Part shown: piece after piece, positions 35,511-44,164 of the stretch | How the letters are laid out: each line of letters begins with the position of its first letter | How positions within the stretch are numbered: the stretch's first letter is position 1 | Source: Parapedobacter tibetensis | GTDB taxonomy: Bacteria > Bacteroidota > Bacteroidia > Sphingobacteriales > Sphingobacteriaceae | Direction of reading: 5' to 3' | Assembly (NCBI RefSeq): GCF_024643205.1 | Contig: NZ_JAMKQJ010000004.1 | Location: 310,001 to 374,000 of the forward strand | Length of the DNA: 64,000 nt | Position numbers and translations under genes: made by a program | Notes under the pieces: generated by a model | What the model was told of the DNA's origin: nothing | The model's database searches: none | Seen by the model: only the letters and a program-made list of their open reading frames with translations

Positions 35511-36191
35511 TTAGGCTAACACATGTTCGGCAAGTGCTAAGCCTACCCATACAGCCGCCGGTATCGTTACATTATCAAGTCCCCTACTGCTCCAAGATTC
35601 GGCTAAAGTGGCTAGCGTGGCGACCAGTGCCGCCACACTAATAAAATACCCTATCGTGGGGAAATTCCCAAGGTAGCGATACACCCCAGCGGTTACTAGG
35701 ATAGCAGCAAAGAAAAAGGCAGCTGAACCGCTGATGGTCTTGATTCCTGTGCCTACTCGGTATAGACCAAATCGGTACTTGCGACCTATATAAGCCGCTA
35801 ATGGGTCACATATTGCCAACACCAATACCGGAAGGTAGTAGTATACGTATTGCCTATCGTGGTACTCATAGGCTAGGAAACTTCCATACACGGCAATGGG
35901 GTATCCAAGGCTGCCGTATGATTTGCGCCGTATACCATTTATGGATTGCAACAAGCCCGTACGTAAACTCAAGAGAAGCAGCAAAGCGAAAATACTGCAT
36001 AGTAGCAGTACCTGCCAATGGTTATTCATGATGATGGGGAATAGCAAGGCTAGTAAGCCTGTACCAATATGGACTAGCTTACGGGTGCTCTCTGCATTGA
36101 CCTTAAAGACATGATACAACACTTCAGCCATGGTAAACAAACCTAGATACGCCCCAGACATTGCCAACATATTCCACATACTGCTACCCAT
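35511..36191 (-). CDS. Phytol/dolichol-kinase-like CTP-dependent lipid kinase
   Basis: About 226 aa from the ATG at 36191, which overlaps the previous stop (ATGGGTAG). Seven or so membrane segments. The family motif STRKLVHIGTGLLALLFP near residue 35 (RKLVHI) and ICDPLAAYIGRKYRFG with the Asp-Pro motif and GTGIKTISGSAAFF match the phytol kinase/dolichol kinase/CTP:lipid-kinase superfamily. These phosphorylate isoprenoid alcohols or diacylglycerol with CTP. Its coupling to UbiA and HMG-CoA reductase genes favours an isoprenoid substrate. Confidence 0.8.
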   Translation of the reverse strand: MGSSMWNMLAMSGAYLGLFTMAEVLYHVFKVNAESTRKLVHIGTGLLALLFPIIMNNHWQVLLLCSIFALLLLLSLRTGLLQSINGIRRKSYGSLGYPIAVYGSFLAYEYHDRQYVYYYLPVLVLAICDPLAAYIGRKYRFGLYRVGTGIKTISGSAAFFFAAILVTAGVYRYLGNFPTIGYFISVAALVATLATLAESWSSRGLDNVTIPAAVWVGLALAEHVLA

Positions 36192-37275
36192 GTGCCTCCT
36201 CCACAATGAACCGTTCATAAAAGAACCCCTTATCTGACTCCGTCAAACGCGTGGACAATTCCGATAAGTAGGTCAGCTTATCGGGGAATACCGAAGACAC
36301 CCTACGCGGCACCATCAGGTTCCAATAGGCCATTTTGCCCTTGGGGTTCAAACCATCGACCAACCGATCGGCAACTTGTCTAAACGTATCCGTATCCATG
36401 TATTCAAAGATATTGGAAAGATTCATATAATCCACACGCCCAAACTTATCCAATGCATCCTCTGCATACCCTTCAAACACTTGGAGCCGATGTAAATTGG
36501 GGATAATCCGTATATAATTCTCAGGCAATAGGTAATGTGGCAGAAAATTACCAAAATTACCAATGAGGTTATAATGCAGCATGAAATTATGTTGAGCGGC
36601 TACCGTCGTCAAGTGCCTTTCGGCCCGATTGAAAATGGTGCTGCCCACTTGCACTTCTACCTCTTGTAAGAACGCTGGGTCGCGCCCAAACCGTCCCATC
36701 ACAGCTTTACTGAAGAACAACTTGAAAAACAGCCGCCATCGCCATGTGTTCCATTTATGGTGATAGAAGTCGGTCTGGATAGCTGCTGGTTTGGGCGACA
36801 GTAATTTTCTAACCGTCCGTTTTGAATGAATCCAAGGCAGCACATACTGGTTGAACAGCTGGAAATACCTTTCGAATTTGCCTTGTGTAACGACACCTTT
36901 CCGAATCAAGTCGGGTTTGGTTTTCCAATAGTTGAACACGTCTTCCGGCAAATAGGATTTAAGGCGTTCCAACGTCTGGAGTCGCTCGTTGCATGGTCGG
37001 AAACCAAAAAAAAGCAGGACCTCGCCATAGGATAACTGCTGCATGGCGATCCTTTTCAACTCCAGTAGCGCTAATTGCGTTCCACTGAGGTCCACTGCAA
37101 TGACCTGCTCGGGATTAGTTGACAATAACGAAAAACTATTATCGCCCGCAGACGCAATCGACAAGATCCGGCTACCCTCGCGGGATCCCAGGCCGCTCAA
37201 CAGTACATCCGCATCTTCCCAACAATTGGCATAGCGCAATACGCTGAAATCTGCACGATTACTAATTGACGTCAT
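36184..37275 (-). CDS. DUF3419 (BtaA-like) SAM-dependent aminocarboxypropyltransferase
   Basis: 363 aa. LRYANCWEDADVLLSGLG near the N-terminus and RILSIASAGDNSFSLLS with AVDLSGTQLALLELKR form the SAM-binding site seen in DUF3419/BtaA proteins. BtaA moves the 3-amino-3-carboxypropyl group of SAM to the hydroxyl of diacylglycerol, the first step to betaine lipids. No BtaB methyltransferase gene is adjacent, so the product here would keep a free amine or be modified otherwise. Overlaps the upstream phosphotransferase gene by ATGA. Confidence 0.85.
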   Translation of the reverse strand: MTSISNRADFSVLRYANCWEDADVLLSGLGSREGSRILSIASAGDNSFSLLSTNPEQVIAVDLSGTQLALLELKRIAMQQLSYGEVLLFFGFRPCNERLQTLERLKSYLPEDVFNYWKTKPDLIRKGVVTQGKFERYFQLFNQYVLPWIHSKRTVRKLLSPKPAAIQTDFYHHKWNTWRWRLFFKLFFSKAVMGRFGRDPAFLQEVEVQVGSTIFNRAERHLTTVAAQHNFMLHYNLIGNFGNFLPHYLLPENYIRIIPNLHRLQVFEGYAEDALDKFGRVDYMNLSNIFEYMDTDTFRQVADRLVDGLNPKGKMAYWNLMVPRRVSSVFPDKLTYLSELSTRLTESDKGFFYERFIVEEAHG

Positions 37276-39890
37276 AAGGCTTCTCTAATTAACCTAATTT
37301 CTCCTGTGCTGCCATCCATTTCCACCTCGTCGCCCGTCTTCAGCCTTTTTAGCAAACCGGTTACCCCCACGATACAGGGTTTGCCCATTTCCCGAGACAC
37401 AATGGCCGAATGGCTGAGGAGGCTACCCCGTTCTACAATAATGCCCGATGCACTGGGAAACAGGGTAGTCCATCCCGGATCAGTGCTGCTCGTAACCAGA
37501 ATATCCCCTTCGAGCGATCCGACTTCTGTAGGATCCAGCACAACCCTTACCTTTGCCTTCACTCGCCCCGGACAGCAACCAACACCATGCAAATCGCCCA
37601 CGATAATGATTTCCTTATCGCTATTATATATATCATTGGCATGGTATACTGGTCCATATGTAGCAAAGCGTTCGGCAGGTACCGACTGTTGCCGATAAGC
37701 CTCAAATTCGGCCTTACGCAATGCGATCAGCACCTTGATGTCTTCCATGATGGAACGCCCGTCGATATAAGCAAAGATTTCTTCCATACCAAGGTAAAAA
37801 ATATCACCTTTCTGTTCAATAATCCCGTTGGCATGAAACCACCCACCCATATGGGTGAAAATTTCCCGCACGATGCCGAAAGCACGAGTACGCTCATAGC
37901 GCAGGTTTTCCCTCGCACTCACCAAGCTACGCGTACGTCGAAGCAACCAGCCAAACGCTAATTTTTTCAATGGTTTTCCTTTCAATGCTTCGGCAATCTG
38001 TTGCTCCGCGTCGCCACGCAGTCTCTCTTCCACATCACTGTTTACCTTATCGGCGGTTATGCCTCCCTTCACATAAGATTGGAGCAATTTGATGAACAAC
38101 GCAGGTTGCTGTGTATAGGACACGGTTTCAAGCTTCAGTTCGCCCACGCAACGTTCTCCAAAATCATGGATATATACATCAATCAATGCTTTCAGTTCTT
38201 TTTCGGCGAGGCCATTCGCCATTTGCAGTTGCCGCCATATCACACTAGCTTCCTGTGTAAGGAAAAGCGATTTCAGTCCGTCAGTGGCACAGATCTGGTC
38301 GGCAAGCGCGATGCACCTATGGATGGGTTGTGTGGAGATGATATCGGCACTGCCACACAATAAATCGTTATGGATATTGGGATAGTTGTCGCCCACCAAT
38401 TTATGGCATTGCTTTTCAAGTGTTCCAAACGCAATCATGGCAAAGAAATCGTTCAGCAAAGGGGCTTTCCATTCGTTCAACAACCGGTGTTCGAAATGGA
38501 GATACAGGTGCATCAGCTCATTGGCGTCTTTACTGGAAAAATCCACCGCTTTATACTCGGCGATGGTCTTGTTGAGCAAGCGAATAAATCGTTGACGGGT
38601 CCATGGCAGGAAAATAAAACGCCCAAGCATCTTTAGGCCCATTTTAAATATGGCCCACCATGCTCCAAGCTTTGAAAGCCGGTAGCTTTCGGGAATATCA
38701 AACCGCTCCTTTACGCCCATCATTTTTTCCATATAACGGGCATTAATGCTATAGCCTGGAAGCATGGCCAACATATGGTACCACGTTTTGAGGTTGTAAT
38801 AAATCCGGCCCTTGATTAGCCCAAGCGTATTGGCAAATACATGGCCATGGTGTCCTATCATCCCGCTACTTACCCCAAGGTAACGGCAGAAAAGTTTGTA
38901 GGCTCCTTCATAGGATTTGCTAACAAAAGAGAATGTGAGGGGTGTGGTGACACCGGGATAGGACTCAATGATATTGCTGTTGTCCCATAAGATATATTCC
39001 CCATCTCGATTAGACAGGTTTTCCAAATTGGTTACCGGACGGACTTGCAACAAGTACAAAGTGTCATCTGCAAAAGCAAACTCGATATCAAGCAGGGTTC
39101 CATAGTGTTGTTGGCATCGATCGAGCAAGTGGCATACCTCACGCACTTGCTTCGTATCCAGCGAAGATACCTGATGTAGCTGAGGCTCCACTTCTTCCAT
39201 GTGTGTACCGCCGCCATTCTCCCAGTCCAAGGTAAGCCGCTGGGTCTTATTCGCAATGCTAACTTGGATATCATCACCATTGACAATATACTGGTCTGCA
39301 TCCAATGCTCCGGAAACCAACCCCTCTCCCAGTCCATAAACCGCATTGATTACGTTTTCTTTTCTATTACCTGTGACCGGATTGACGCCAAATGCCACAC
39401 CAGACACTTCCGCCGGCACCATCGCCTGCACAATGACGGCGATGCTTTGAACGGGCTTCTCCCCACGATGAAGGGCATATTGCCTCGCCCGATCGCTGAA
39501 TGCCGAGCTCCATACTTTTTTGATGTGAGTATCTAGGCTATCTCTGGTAACGAAGAGGTGCGATTCAAACTGCCCGGCATAGGAATGGTGCTCACCATCC
39601 TCTTCCACGGCCGAAGAGCGCACGGCAAGGAAAAGGTTGTCGGGAAAATAATCGGTAACCTGCTTTAGTGCCCACTCTGGAATATCTGCATCTTGGATGT
39701 ATGCCCGTAACTCTTCCAAAGGCATTTTCTCATAACCAAAAGGCAACCGATTTACCAGCTCATTGGCGGGAATGACCACCCATCGAGGGATGTTGAGACC
39801 GGCTTCCCCCAATAGGTGGAGGTTGCTGGCCTTACCTCCAATGTGGTATTGAAGCAATGCTTCGTGCTGTATGTCTCTGATGATGATCAT
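37272..39890 (-). CDS. Rifampicin-phosphotransferase-like / PEP-synthase-family phosphotransferase
   Basis: 872 aa from the ATG at 39890, which overlaps the UbiA stop (ATGA). N-terminal ATP-grasp domain (YHIGGKASNLHLLGEAGL, LAVRSSAVEEDGEHHSYAGQ, LLQVRPVTN near 310), a large middle domain, and a C-terminal swivelling domain with the phosphohistidine motif RGSLLSHSAIVSREMGKP (His near 827). The PEP/pyruvate-binding barrel of PEP synthase is missing; the order ATP-substrate-His equals rifampicin phosphotransferase, which uses ATP to put the beta-phosphate on a hydroxyl. In this operon the acceptor could be an isoprenoid or lipid alcohol. Confidence 0.85.
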   Translation of the reverse strand: MIIIRDIQHEALLQYHIGGKASNLHLLGEAGLNIPRWVVIPANELVNRLPFGYEKMPLEELRAYIQDADIPEWALKQVTDYFPDNLFLAVRSSAVEEDGEHHSYAGQFESHLFVTRDSLDTHIKKVWSSAFSDRARQYALHRGEKPVQSIAVIVQAMVPAEVSGVAFGVNPVTGNRKENVINAVYGLGEGLVSGALDADQYIVNGDDIQVSIANKTQRLTLDWENGGGTHMEEVEPQLHQVSSLDTKQVREVCHLLDRCQQHYGTLLDIEFAFADDTLYLLQVRPVTNLENLSNRDGEYILWDNSNIIESYPGVTTPLTFSFVSKSYEGAYKLFCRYLGVSSGMIGHHGHVFANTLGLIKGRIYYNLKTWYHMLAMLPGYSINARYMEKMMGVKERFDIPESYRLSKLGAWWAIFKMGLKMLGRFIFLPWTRQRFIRLLNKTIAEYKAVDFSSKDANELMHLYLHFEHRLLNEWKAPLLNDFFAMIAFGTLEKQCHKLVGDNYPNIHNDLLCGSADIISTQPIHRCIALADQICATDGLKSLFLTQEASVIWRQLQMANGLAEKELKALIDVYIHDFGERCVGELKLETVSYTQQPALFIKLLQSYVKGGITADKVNSDVEERLRGDAEQQIAEALKGKPLKKLAFGWLLRRTRSLVSARENLRYERTRAFGIVREIFTHMGGWFHANGIIEQKGDIFYLGMEEIFAYIDGRSIMEDIKVLIALRKAEFEAYRQQSVPAERFATYGPVYHANDIYNSDKEIIIVGDLHGVGCCPGRVKAKVRVVLDPTEVGSLEGDILVTSSTDPGWTTLFPSASGIIVERGSLLSHSAIVSREMGKPCIVGVTGLLKRLKTGDEVEMDGSTGEIRLIREAL

Positions 39891-40849
39891 GTACTCCACA
39901 ATAATTGTTGTACCATGGGAATACCTCCCAATGAAAGATACATGGCGATGGTCCAAAGCCCTGAACTGACCTCAATACCCTTGGCCGCCCGTGCCGATTG
40001 ATTGCGAACAAAAAACACCGCGGGCACTATACACAACCCGAAGGTTACGCTCAATACCACAAATGCCTGCAGGCCATATCCGGCGTAATGTGCTGCGACG
40101 ATGGCCAAGACCAGGGTTACCAAAAGCATTCCCATCCATAGTACCGGGGCTCGTCTTGTACCCAGTTGATGGGTATAGGTCAGTACACCCGTTTCTTCAT
40201 CTTTTGGCGCCCTGATTTTCCGCCCTACTTCCAATACAATACCATTCATATAGGATACGGCAAAGAAAAACAATAATCCTTTTGGGGCAGCGACCCCTTC
40301 CAACAACCAATCTAGTCCACTTGCATAGATATCAATGAGCGGGATGATAAACATATGGGAAGTAACATACCAAAACTGATGTTTCTTGAGCCAGTCAACA
40401 ATAAAAAACTCTTTGCCCATCAGGCATAGGTAAGCCATCACTGCTATATAGATGATTAGCATCTTAGGCAAAAACCACGCGTTAAGACCTATTTGAAGCA
40501 ATATCACCATCACCCCTACCTTGCGCAGCTCACGCAAGGTTATCAATCCCCGGGGTACGGGCAGCGACTTACGATAACGTGCATCATCTTCGGCATCCTT
40601 GTGCTCATCGAAAATACGGACCAGCAGGAACAATGTCACGGTGGTAACTACGCCAATGAGGAATGTTTCCCAAGGGATGAAGCCCGACACGCCCCTGCAT
40701 ATCCGGGAATACGACACCGCTGAAAAGCTGAATGCCACCACCAATAGCCCATGCCCCAACAACGGGAAACGTTCTTTTTGGTAGCGATAAAGCCTATGCA
40801 ATAAAGGCAAGCTGTTTTCCTCTTTATTTCCGTTCATCGCGACTTCCAT
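39887..40849 (-). CDS. UbiA-family prenyltransferase
   Basis: 320 aa, about eight membrane segments. First Asp-rich motif RIFDEHKDAEDDARYRKSLP near 77-96 (DxxxDxxxD), second acidic motif KIRAPKDEETGVLTYTHQLG near 210. UbiA enzymes join an isoprenyl diphosphate to an aromatic or other acceptor. The acceptor is unknown; none of the quinone- or heme-pathway genes is nearby. Starts one base after the HMG-CoA reductase stop and overlaps the phosphotransferase start by ATGA. Confidence 0.87.
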   Translation of the reverse strand: MEVAMNGNKEENSLPLLHRLYRYQKERFPLLGHGLLVVAFSFSAVSYSRICRGVSGFIPWETFLIGVVTTVTLFLLVRIFDEHKDAEDDARYRKSLPVPRGLITLRELRKVGVMVILLQIGLNAWFLPKMLIIYIAVMAYLCLMGKEFFIVDWLKKHQFWYVTSHMFIIPLIDIYASGLDWLLEGVAAPKGLLFFFAVSYMNGIVLEVGRKIRAPKDEETGVLTYTHQLGTRRAPVLWMGMLLVTLVLAIVAAHYAGYGLQAFVVLSVTFGLCIVPAVFFVRNQSARAAKGIEVSSGLWTIAMYLSLGGIPMVQQLLWST

Positions 40850-40850
40850 G

Positions 40851-42125
40851 TCAGCTTTTCTTCCGTCCTAAATCCCGATGTGCTGAGGTGAAATGCCCTG
40901 CCGACAATGCAGCGGCAATGGATAATTCACCGGCTAACAGCAATGCTCCGCATATCTCAGCAAATTTATTGGCCTTACCGGTCCCATAACAATCCATGAG
41001 TTCAAGGCATTCGCGTTGGGTGGGTAGTGTGGTGCCACCTCCTACAGTTCCCACGATAAGGTTGGGTAAGGTAATACTCGCATATAAGGAGCCATCCGTA
41101 TTGCATTCCATGCGGGTAATTCCTGTGGCGGCTTCCGCCACACAGGCCACATCCTGTCCGGTGGCGAGAAACAAGGCTGCCAAGCCATTCGCATAGTGCC
41201 CTTGGGCACCGATGGCTCCGCTTTGGATAACCCCAATGGTAGAGGTACGCCAGTAATCGTCCATCGCTTGGGATGTTGTCTTCAGTACGTTTTCCACTAA
41301 AATTGCGGGAAGTACAATTTCAGAAGTCACCTTTTTGCCCCGAACATGGGTAAAAGACAGCGCTGTAGCTTTCTTATCGCCTGAATAATTGCTTTCAATG
41401 TACCATGCCACGGGTTTTATCGGGCTATTGGCTACGATATGTTGGCAAATCGCGTCCGTGCAGAGCGTTACCATATTCTGTCCGGAAGCATCACCGGTAT
41501 AATATTCGAAAACAAGGGTAAGGTGGTTACCTTCTATATTGGCTTTGATATCTAGCAACTGTGCATACCGGCTTGTTTTCACTGTAATCTCTTGGAACGT
41601 ATTCAGATTGGGCAATACCCAAGCCAAAAATTGGCCTAAATCTGCCAAATTTTCAAATTTGAATGCCGGGCAACGTTGCACCGCTTCGTTGGTACATACC
41701 GATGATGCGCCACCTGCAAGGTAGCAAACCTTAGCCCCGCGGTGGAACGAAGCAACCAACGCACCCTCCGTGGTGGCTAGTGGCACATAGAAATCGCCTT
41801 TGGCTTCAATGCCGGCAACCCGCAGTGGCCCCACGACGCCGGTGGGTACAGCCGTCATGCCGATATAATTTTCGATATGCCCCTCCAATAAGCCAAGGTC
41901 TACCAATTGATCTTGTTTGCTTAGGAAGATTAAGTTCTTACCTGTTTCTTCCTGGAGCATCGCCAATCGATCAGCCGACCCTTTGGCATCTACATGGTCA
42001 TCGATTTTAAGCCTGAATTCCTTGGGTGGCATTGCCTTTACTTCATCCTGATGGCTGCTGAACTGCGCAATCATAGCTAGGTATTTCCGTTGGAGGGCTT
42101 CTTTATTTTCGGTAATTGATTTCAT
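40851..42125 (-). CDS. Hydroxymethylglutaryl-CoA reductase
   Basis: 424 aa. Motifs of the class I type: ENYIGMTAVPTGVVGPLRV and VPLATTEGALVASFHRG near 95-130 (catalytic Glu), YYTGDASGQNMVTLCTDA (catalytic Asp), GTVGGGTTLPTQRECLELM, and SAGHFTSAHRDLGR (catalytic His). No membrane anchor. Makes mevalonate from HMG-CoA with NADPH. It heads the five-gene operon, so the operon may raise isoprenoid supply for its own product. No other mevalonate-pathway gene is in the window. Confidence 0.93.
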   Translation of the reverse strand: MKSITENKEALQRKYLAMIAQFSSHQDEVKAMPPKEFRLKIDDHVDAKGSADRLAMLQEETGKNLIFLSKQDQLVDLGLLEGHIENYIGMTAVPTGVVGPLRVAGIEAKGDFYVPLATTEGALVASFHRGAKVCYLAGGASSVCTNEAVQRCPAFKFENLADLGQFLAWVLPNLNTFQEITVKTSRYAQLLDIKANIEGNHLTLVFEYYTGDASGQNMVTLCTDAICQHIVANSPIKPVAWYIESNYSGDKKATALSFTHVRGKKVTSEIVLPAILVENVLKTTSQAMDDYWRTSTIGVIQSGAIGAQGHYANGLAALFLATGQDVACVAEAATGITRMECNTDGSLYASITLPNLIVGTVGGGTTLPTQRECLELMDCYGTGKANKFAEICGALLLAGELSIAAALSAGHFTSAHRDLGRKKS

Positions 42126-42475
42126 CCGTTATCCTTGTTAGTCATTCCTTATAGTTGGCATTCATGCCCCCCCATTAACCATTAAGGGAAGTGTTAAATT
42201 GACCACTGCTACTACCTGTATACTAATGTACATGATGTTTATGGATTACAATCAAATGTGATGGTGTAGATGTTAATTTTCATTGGTGTAAAATTATTGA
42301 AAACAAACCAAACTCTATATACCTAAAAATAGGGATTTTTGATTGGTGGCCGGAGGTCATTGGTCGGTACTCCCAGACTTAACGATCCCGATATCGCTTT
42401 ACTCATCAATACTTCACTGCGTTCAGCTTTCCCACTTAACAAATTAACAACTTTAATTCCTATTTTTGCCGCAAG
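42126..42475. other. Divergent intergenic region between the HMG-CoA reductase operon and purM
   Basis: 350 bp, A/T-rich. The only element recognised is the purM -7 box at its right end. No -7 element on the minus strand was found that convincingly serves the HMG-CoA reductase operon, and no RNA gene was seen. Confidence 0.5.
42461..42468 (+). promoter_or_regulatory. Candidate -7 element of purM
   Basis: TATTTTTG matches TAnnTTTG. It lies 7 bases before the purM ATG, so the transcript would be leaderless or nearly so. No TTTG is found at the usual -33 position. Confidence 0.4.
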
Positions 42476-43660
42476 ATGTCAGACTTGAAGTACAACAAAC
42501 GAGGCGTATCCGCAGGTAAGGAAGATGTGCACAACGCCATCAAAAACATAGATAAGGGGTTATTCCCAAAGGCTTTTTGCAAAGTCATTCCCGATATATT
42601 GGGTGGCGATGAGGCATGGTGCAACATCATGCATGCTGATGGAGCGGGCACAAAATCATCGTTGGCCTATATTTACTGGAAAGAAACCGGTGACCATTCC
42701 GTGTGGCGGGGTATTGCACAAGATGCCATTGTAATGAACCTGGATGACCTATTGTGTGTGGGAGCCACGGATAATATCCTGTTATCCTCAACCATCGGAC
42801 GCAACAAGAATCTCGTCCCGGGGGAAGTGATCGCTGAAATCATCAATGGTACCGAAGAAATCCTTGCCGAACTCCGGAAGCTCGGCATCGGCATCTATTC
42901 CACGGGAGGTGAAACGGCCGATGTAGGTGATTTGGTCCGCACCATCATCGTAGATAGTACGGTAACATGCCGAATGAGGCGCGATGAGGTCATCTCCAAC
43001 CATCGTATACAAGCAGGGGATGTTATCGTCGGATTGGCTTCTTATGGCCAAGCCAGCTACGAGCATGAATACAATGGTGGGATGGGATCCAATGGACTGA
43101 CTTCGGCAAGACACGATGTGTTCCATAAAACCATTGCCGAGCGATTTCCTGAAAGCTATGATCCTGCCGTACCTTATGAACTAGTTTTTTCTGGAACAAA
43201 AGCATTAACTGACGAGATTGAAATCGATACGAATCAACTCATTACGGCCGGAAAGCTGGTGCTATCTCCTACCCGGACTTATGCACCCGTGATCAAACAA
43301 GTGCTTGATAACTACCGGCCGCAAATCCATGGCATGGTACATTGCAGTGGAGGTGCGCAAACAAAAGTATTGCATTTCATCGATAGCCTCCATGTAATCA
43401 AAGACAACCTCTTTGACACGCCACCGTTATTTAAACTCATCCAAGCCGAATCCAATACCGATTGGCAGGAAATGTATAAGGTTTTCAATATGGGGCATCG
43501 TATGGAATTGTATGTACCGCAATCCATCGCCATCGATATTATCCGTATTTCAGAAGAATACGGCATTGCAGCTCAAATCATCGGCAGGGTGGAAACATCA
43601 CCGACAAAGCAGGTGACCATTAAGTCTGCTTTCGGGGAATATGTTTACTCCAATGGCTAA
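42476..43660 (+). CDS. purM: Phosphoribosylformylglycinamidine cyclo-ligase (AIR synthase)
   Basis: 394 aa, a little longer than the E. coli enzyme. Starts SDLKYNKRGVSAGKEDVHNA; substrate and ATP site motifs IMHADGAGTKSSLAYIY, DAIVMNLDDLLCVGA, STGGETADVGDLVRTIIVDS, GLASYGQASYEHEYNGGMGS. Converts FGAM to AIR with ATP in purine synthesis. Overlaps the next gene by 8 bp (ATGGCTAA). Confidence 0.95.
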   Translation: MSDLKYNKRGVSAGKEDVHNAIKNIDKGLFPKAFCKVIPDILGGDEAWCNIMHADGAGTKSSLAYIYWKETGDHSVWRGIAQDAIVMNLDDLLCVGATDNILLSSTIGRNKNLVPGEVIAEIINGTEEILAELRKLGIGIYSTGGETADVGDLVRTIIVDSTVTCRMRRDEVISNHRIQAGDVIVGLASYGQASYEHEYNGGMGSNGLTSARHDVFHKTIAERFPESYDPAVPYELVFSGTKALTDEIEIDTNQLITAGKLVLSPTRTYAPVIKQVLDNYRPQIHGMVHCSGGAQTKVLHFIDSLHVIKDNLFDTPPLFKLIQAESNTDWQEMYKVFNMGHRMELYVPQSIAIDIIRISEEYGIAAQIIGRVETSPTKQVTIKSAFGEYVYSNG

Positions 43661-44105
43661 CAACATCACTCCAAAATTACGAACCATCGGTTGGAAAGAA
43701 ATCGTAGACTTGCCTGATTTGGGCATCTATGATGTTCCGGCCAAAGTGGATACAGGTGCACGAACATCCGTATTGCATTGCAGTCATATCCGGTTAGTCA
43801 AAAAAGGCCGGAAACAATATGTGGAGTTCCGTCCATTGGACGATCGATTTGGAAAGCAAACCGACATCTATGTTTTTCCGTTCCACAGCGAGCGTAAGGT
43901 CAAAAATTCATTCGGGCAAGAAGAAAACCGTTATGTCATCAGTACCACCCTGTCCCTATTCAATGTTTCCCATGATATCGAACTTTCATTACGTGACCGA
44001 TCGGGTATGGAGTTTCCCGTTTTGCTTGGCAGGAGCTTCATCCGCAAGAAATTTCTCGTAGACGTTTCACGGGCTAACCTATCAAAAAAAAAAACCGAAA
44101 GATAG
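43653..44105 (+). CDS. RimB-like retropepsin-type (ATP-dependent zinc protease family) protein
   Basis: 150 aa from the ATG at 43653 that overlaps the purM stop. Contains the aspartic-protease-like motif DVPAKVDTGARTSVLHCS near 27-44 (DTGA) and FPVLLGRSFIRKKFLVDVS near the C-terminus, as in the COG4067 family paired with RimK. RimB-type proteases are reported to act with RimK in glutamate-tail turnover on ribosomal protein bS6. It is followed 59 bp later by rimK. Confidence 0.85.
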   Translation: MANNITPKLRTIGWKEIVDLPDLGIYDVPAKVDTGARTSVLHCSHIRLVKKGRKQYVEFRPLDDRFGKQTDIYVFPFHSERKVKNSFGQEENRYVISTTLSLFNVSHDIELSLRDRSGMEFPVLLGRSFIRKKFLVDVSRANLSKKKTER

Positions 44106-44164
44106 CAAGTGAACCAAACATAAGACATCGATTTTTGTTTCTATCCATCAATAATCTCTCCTTT

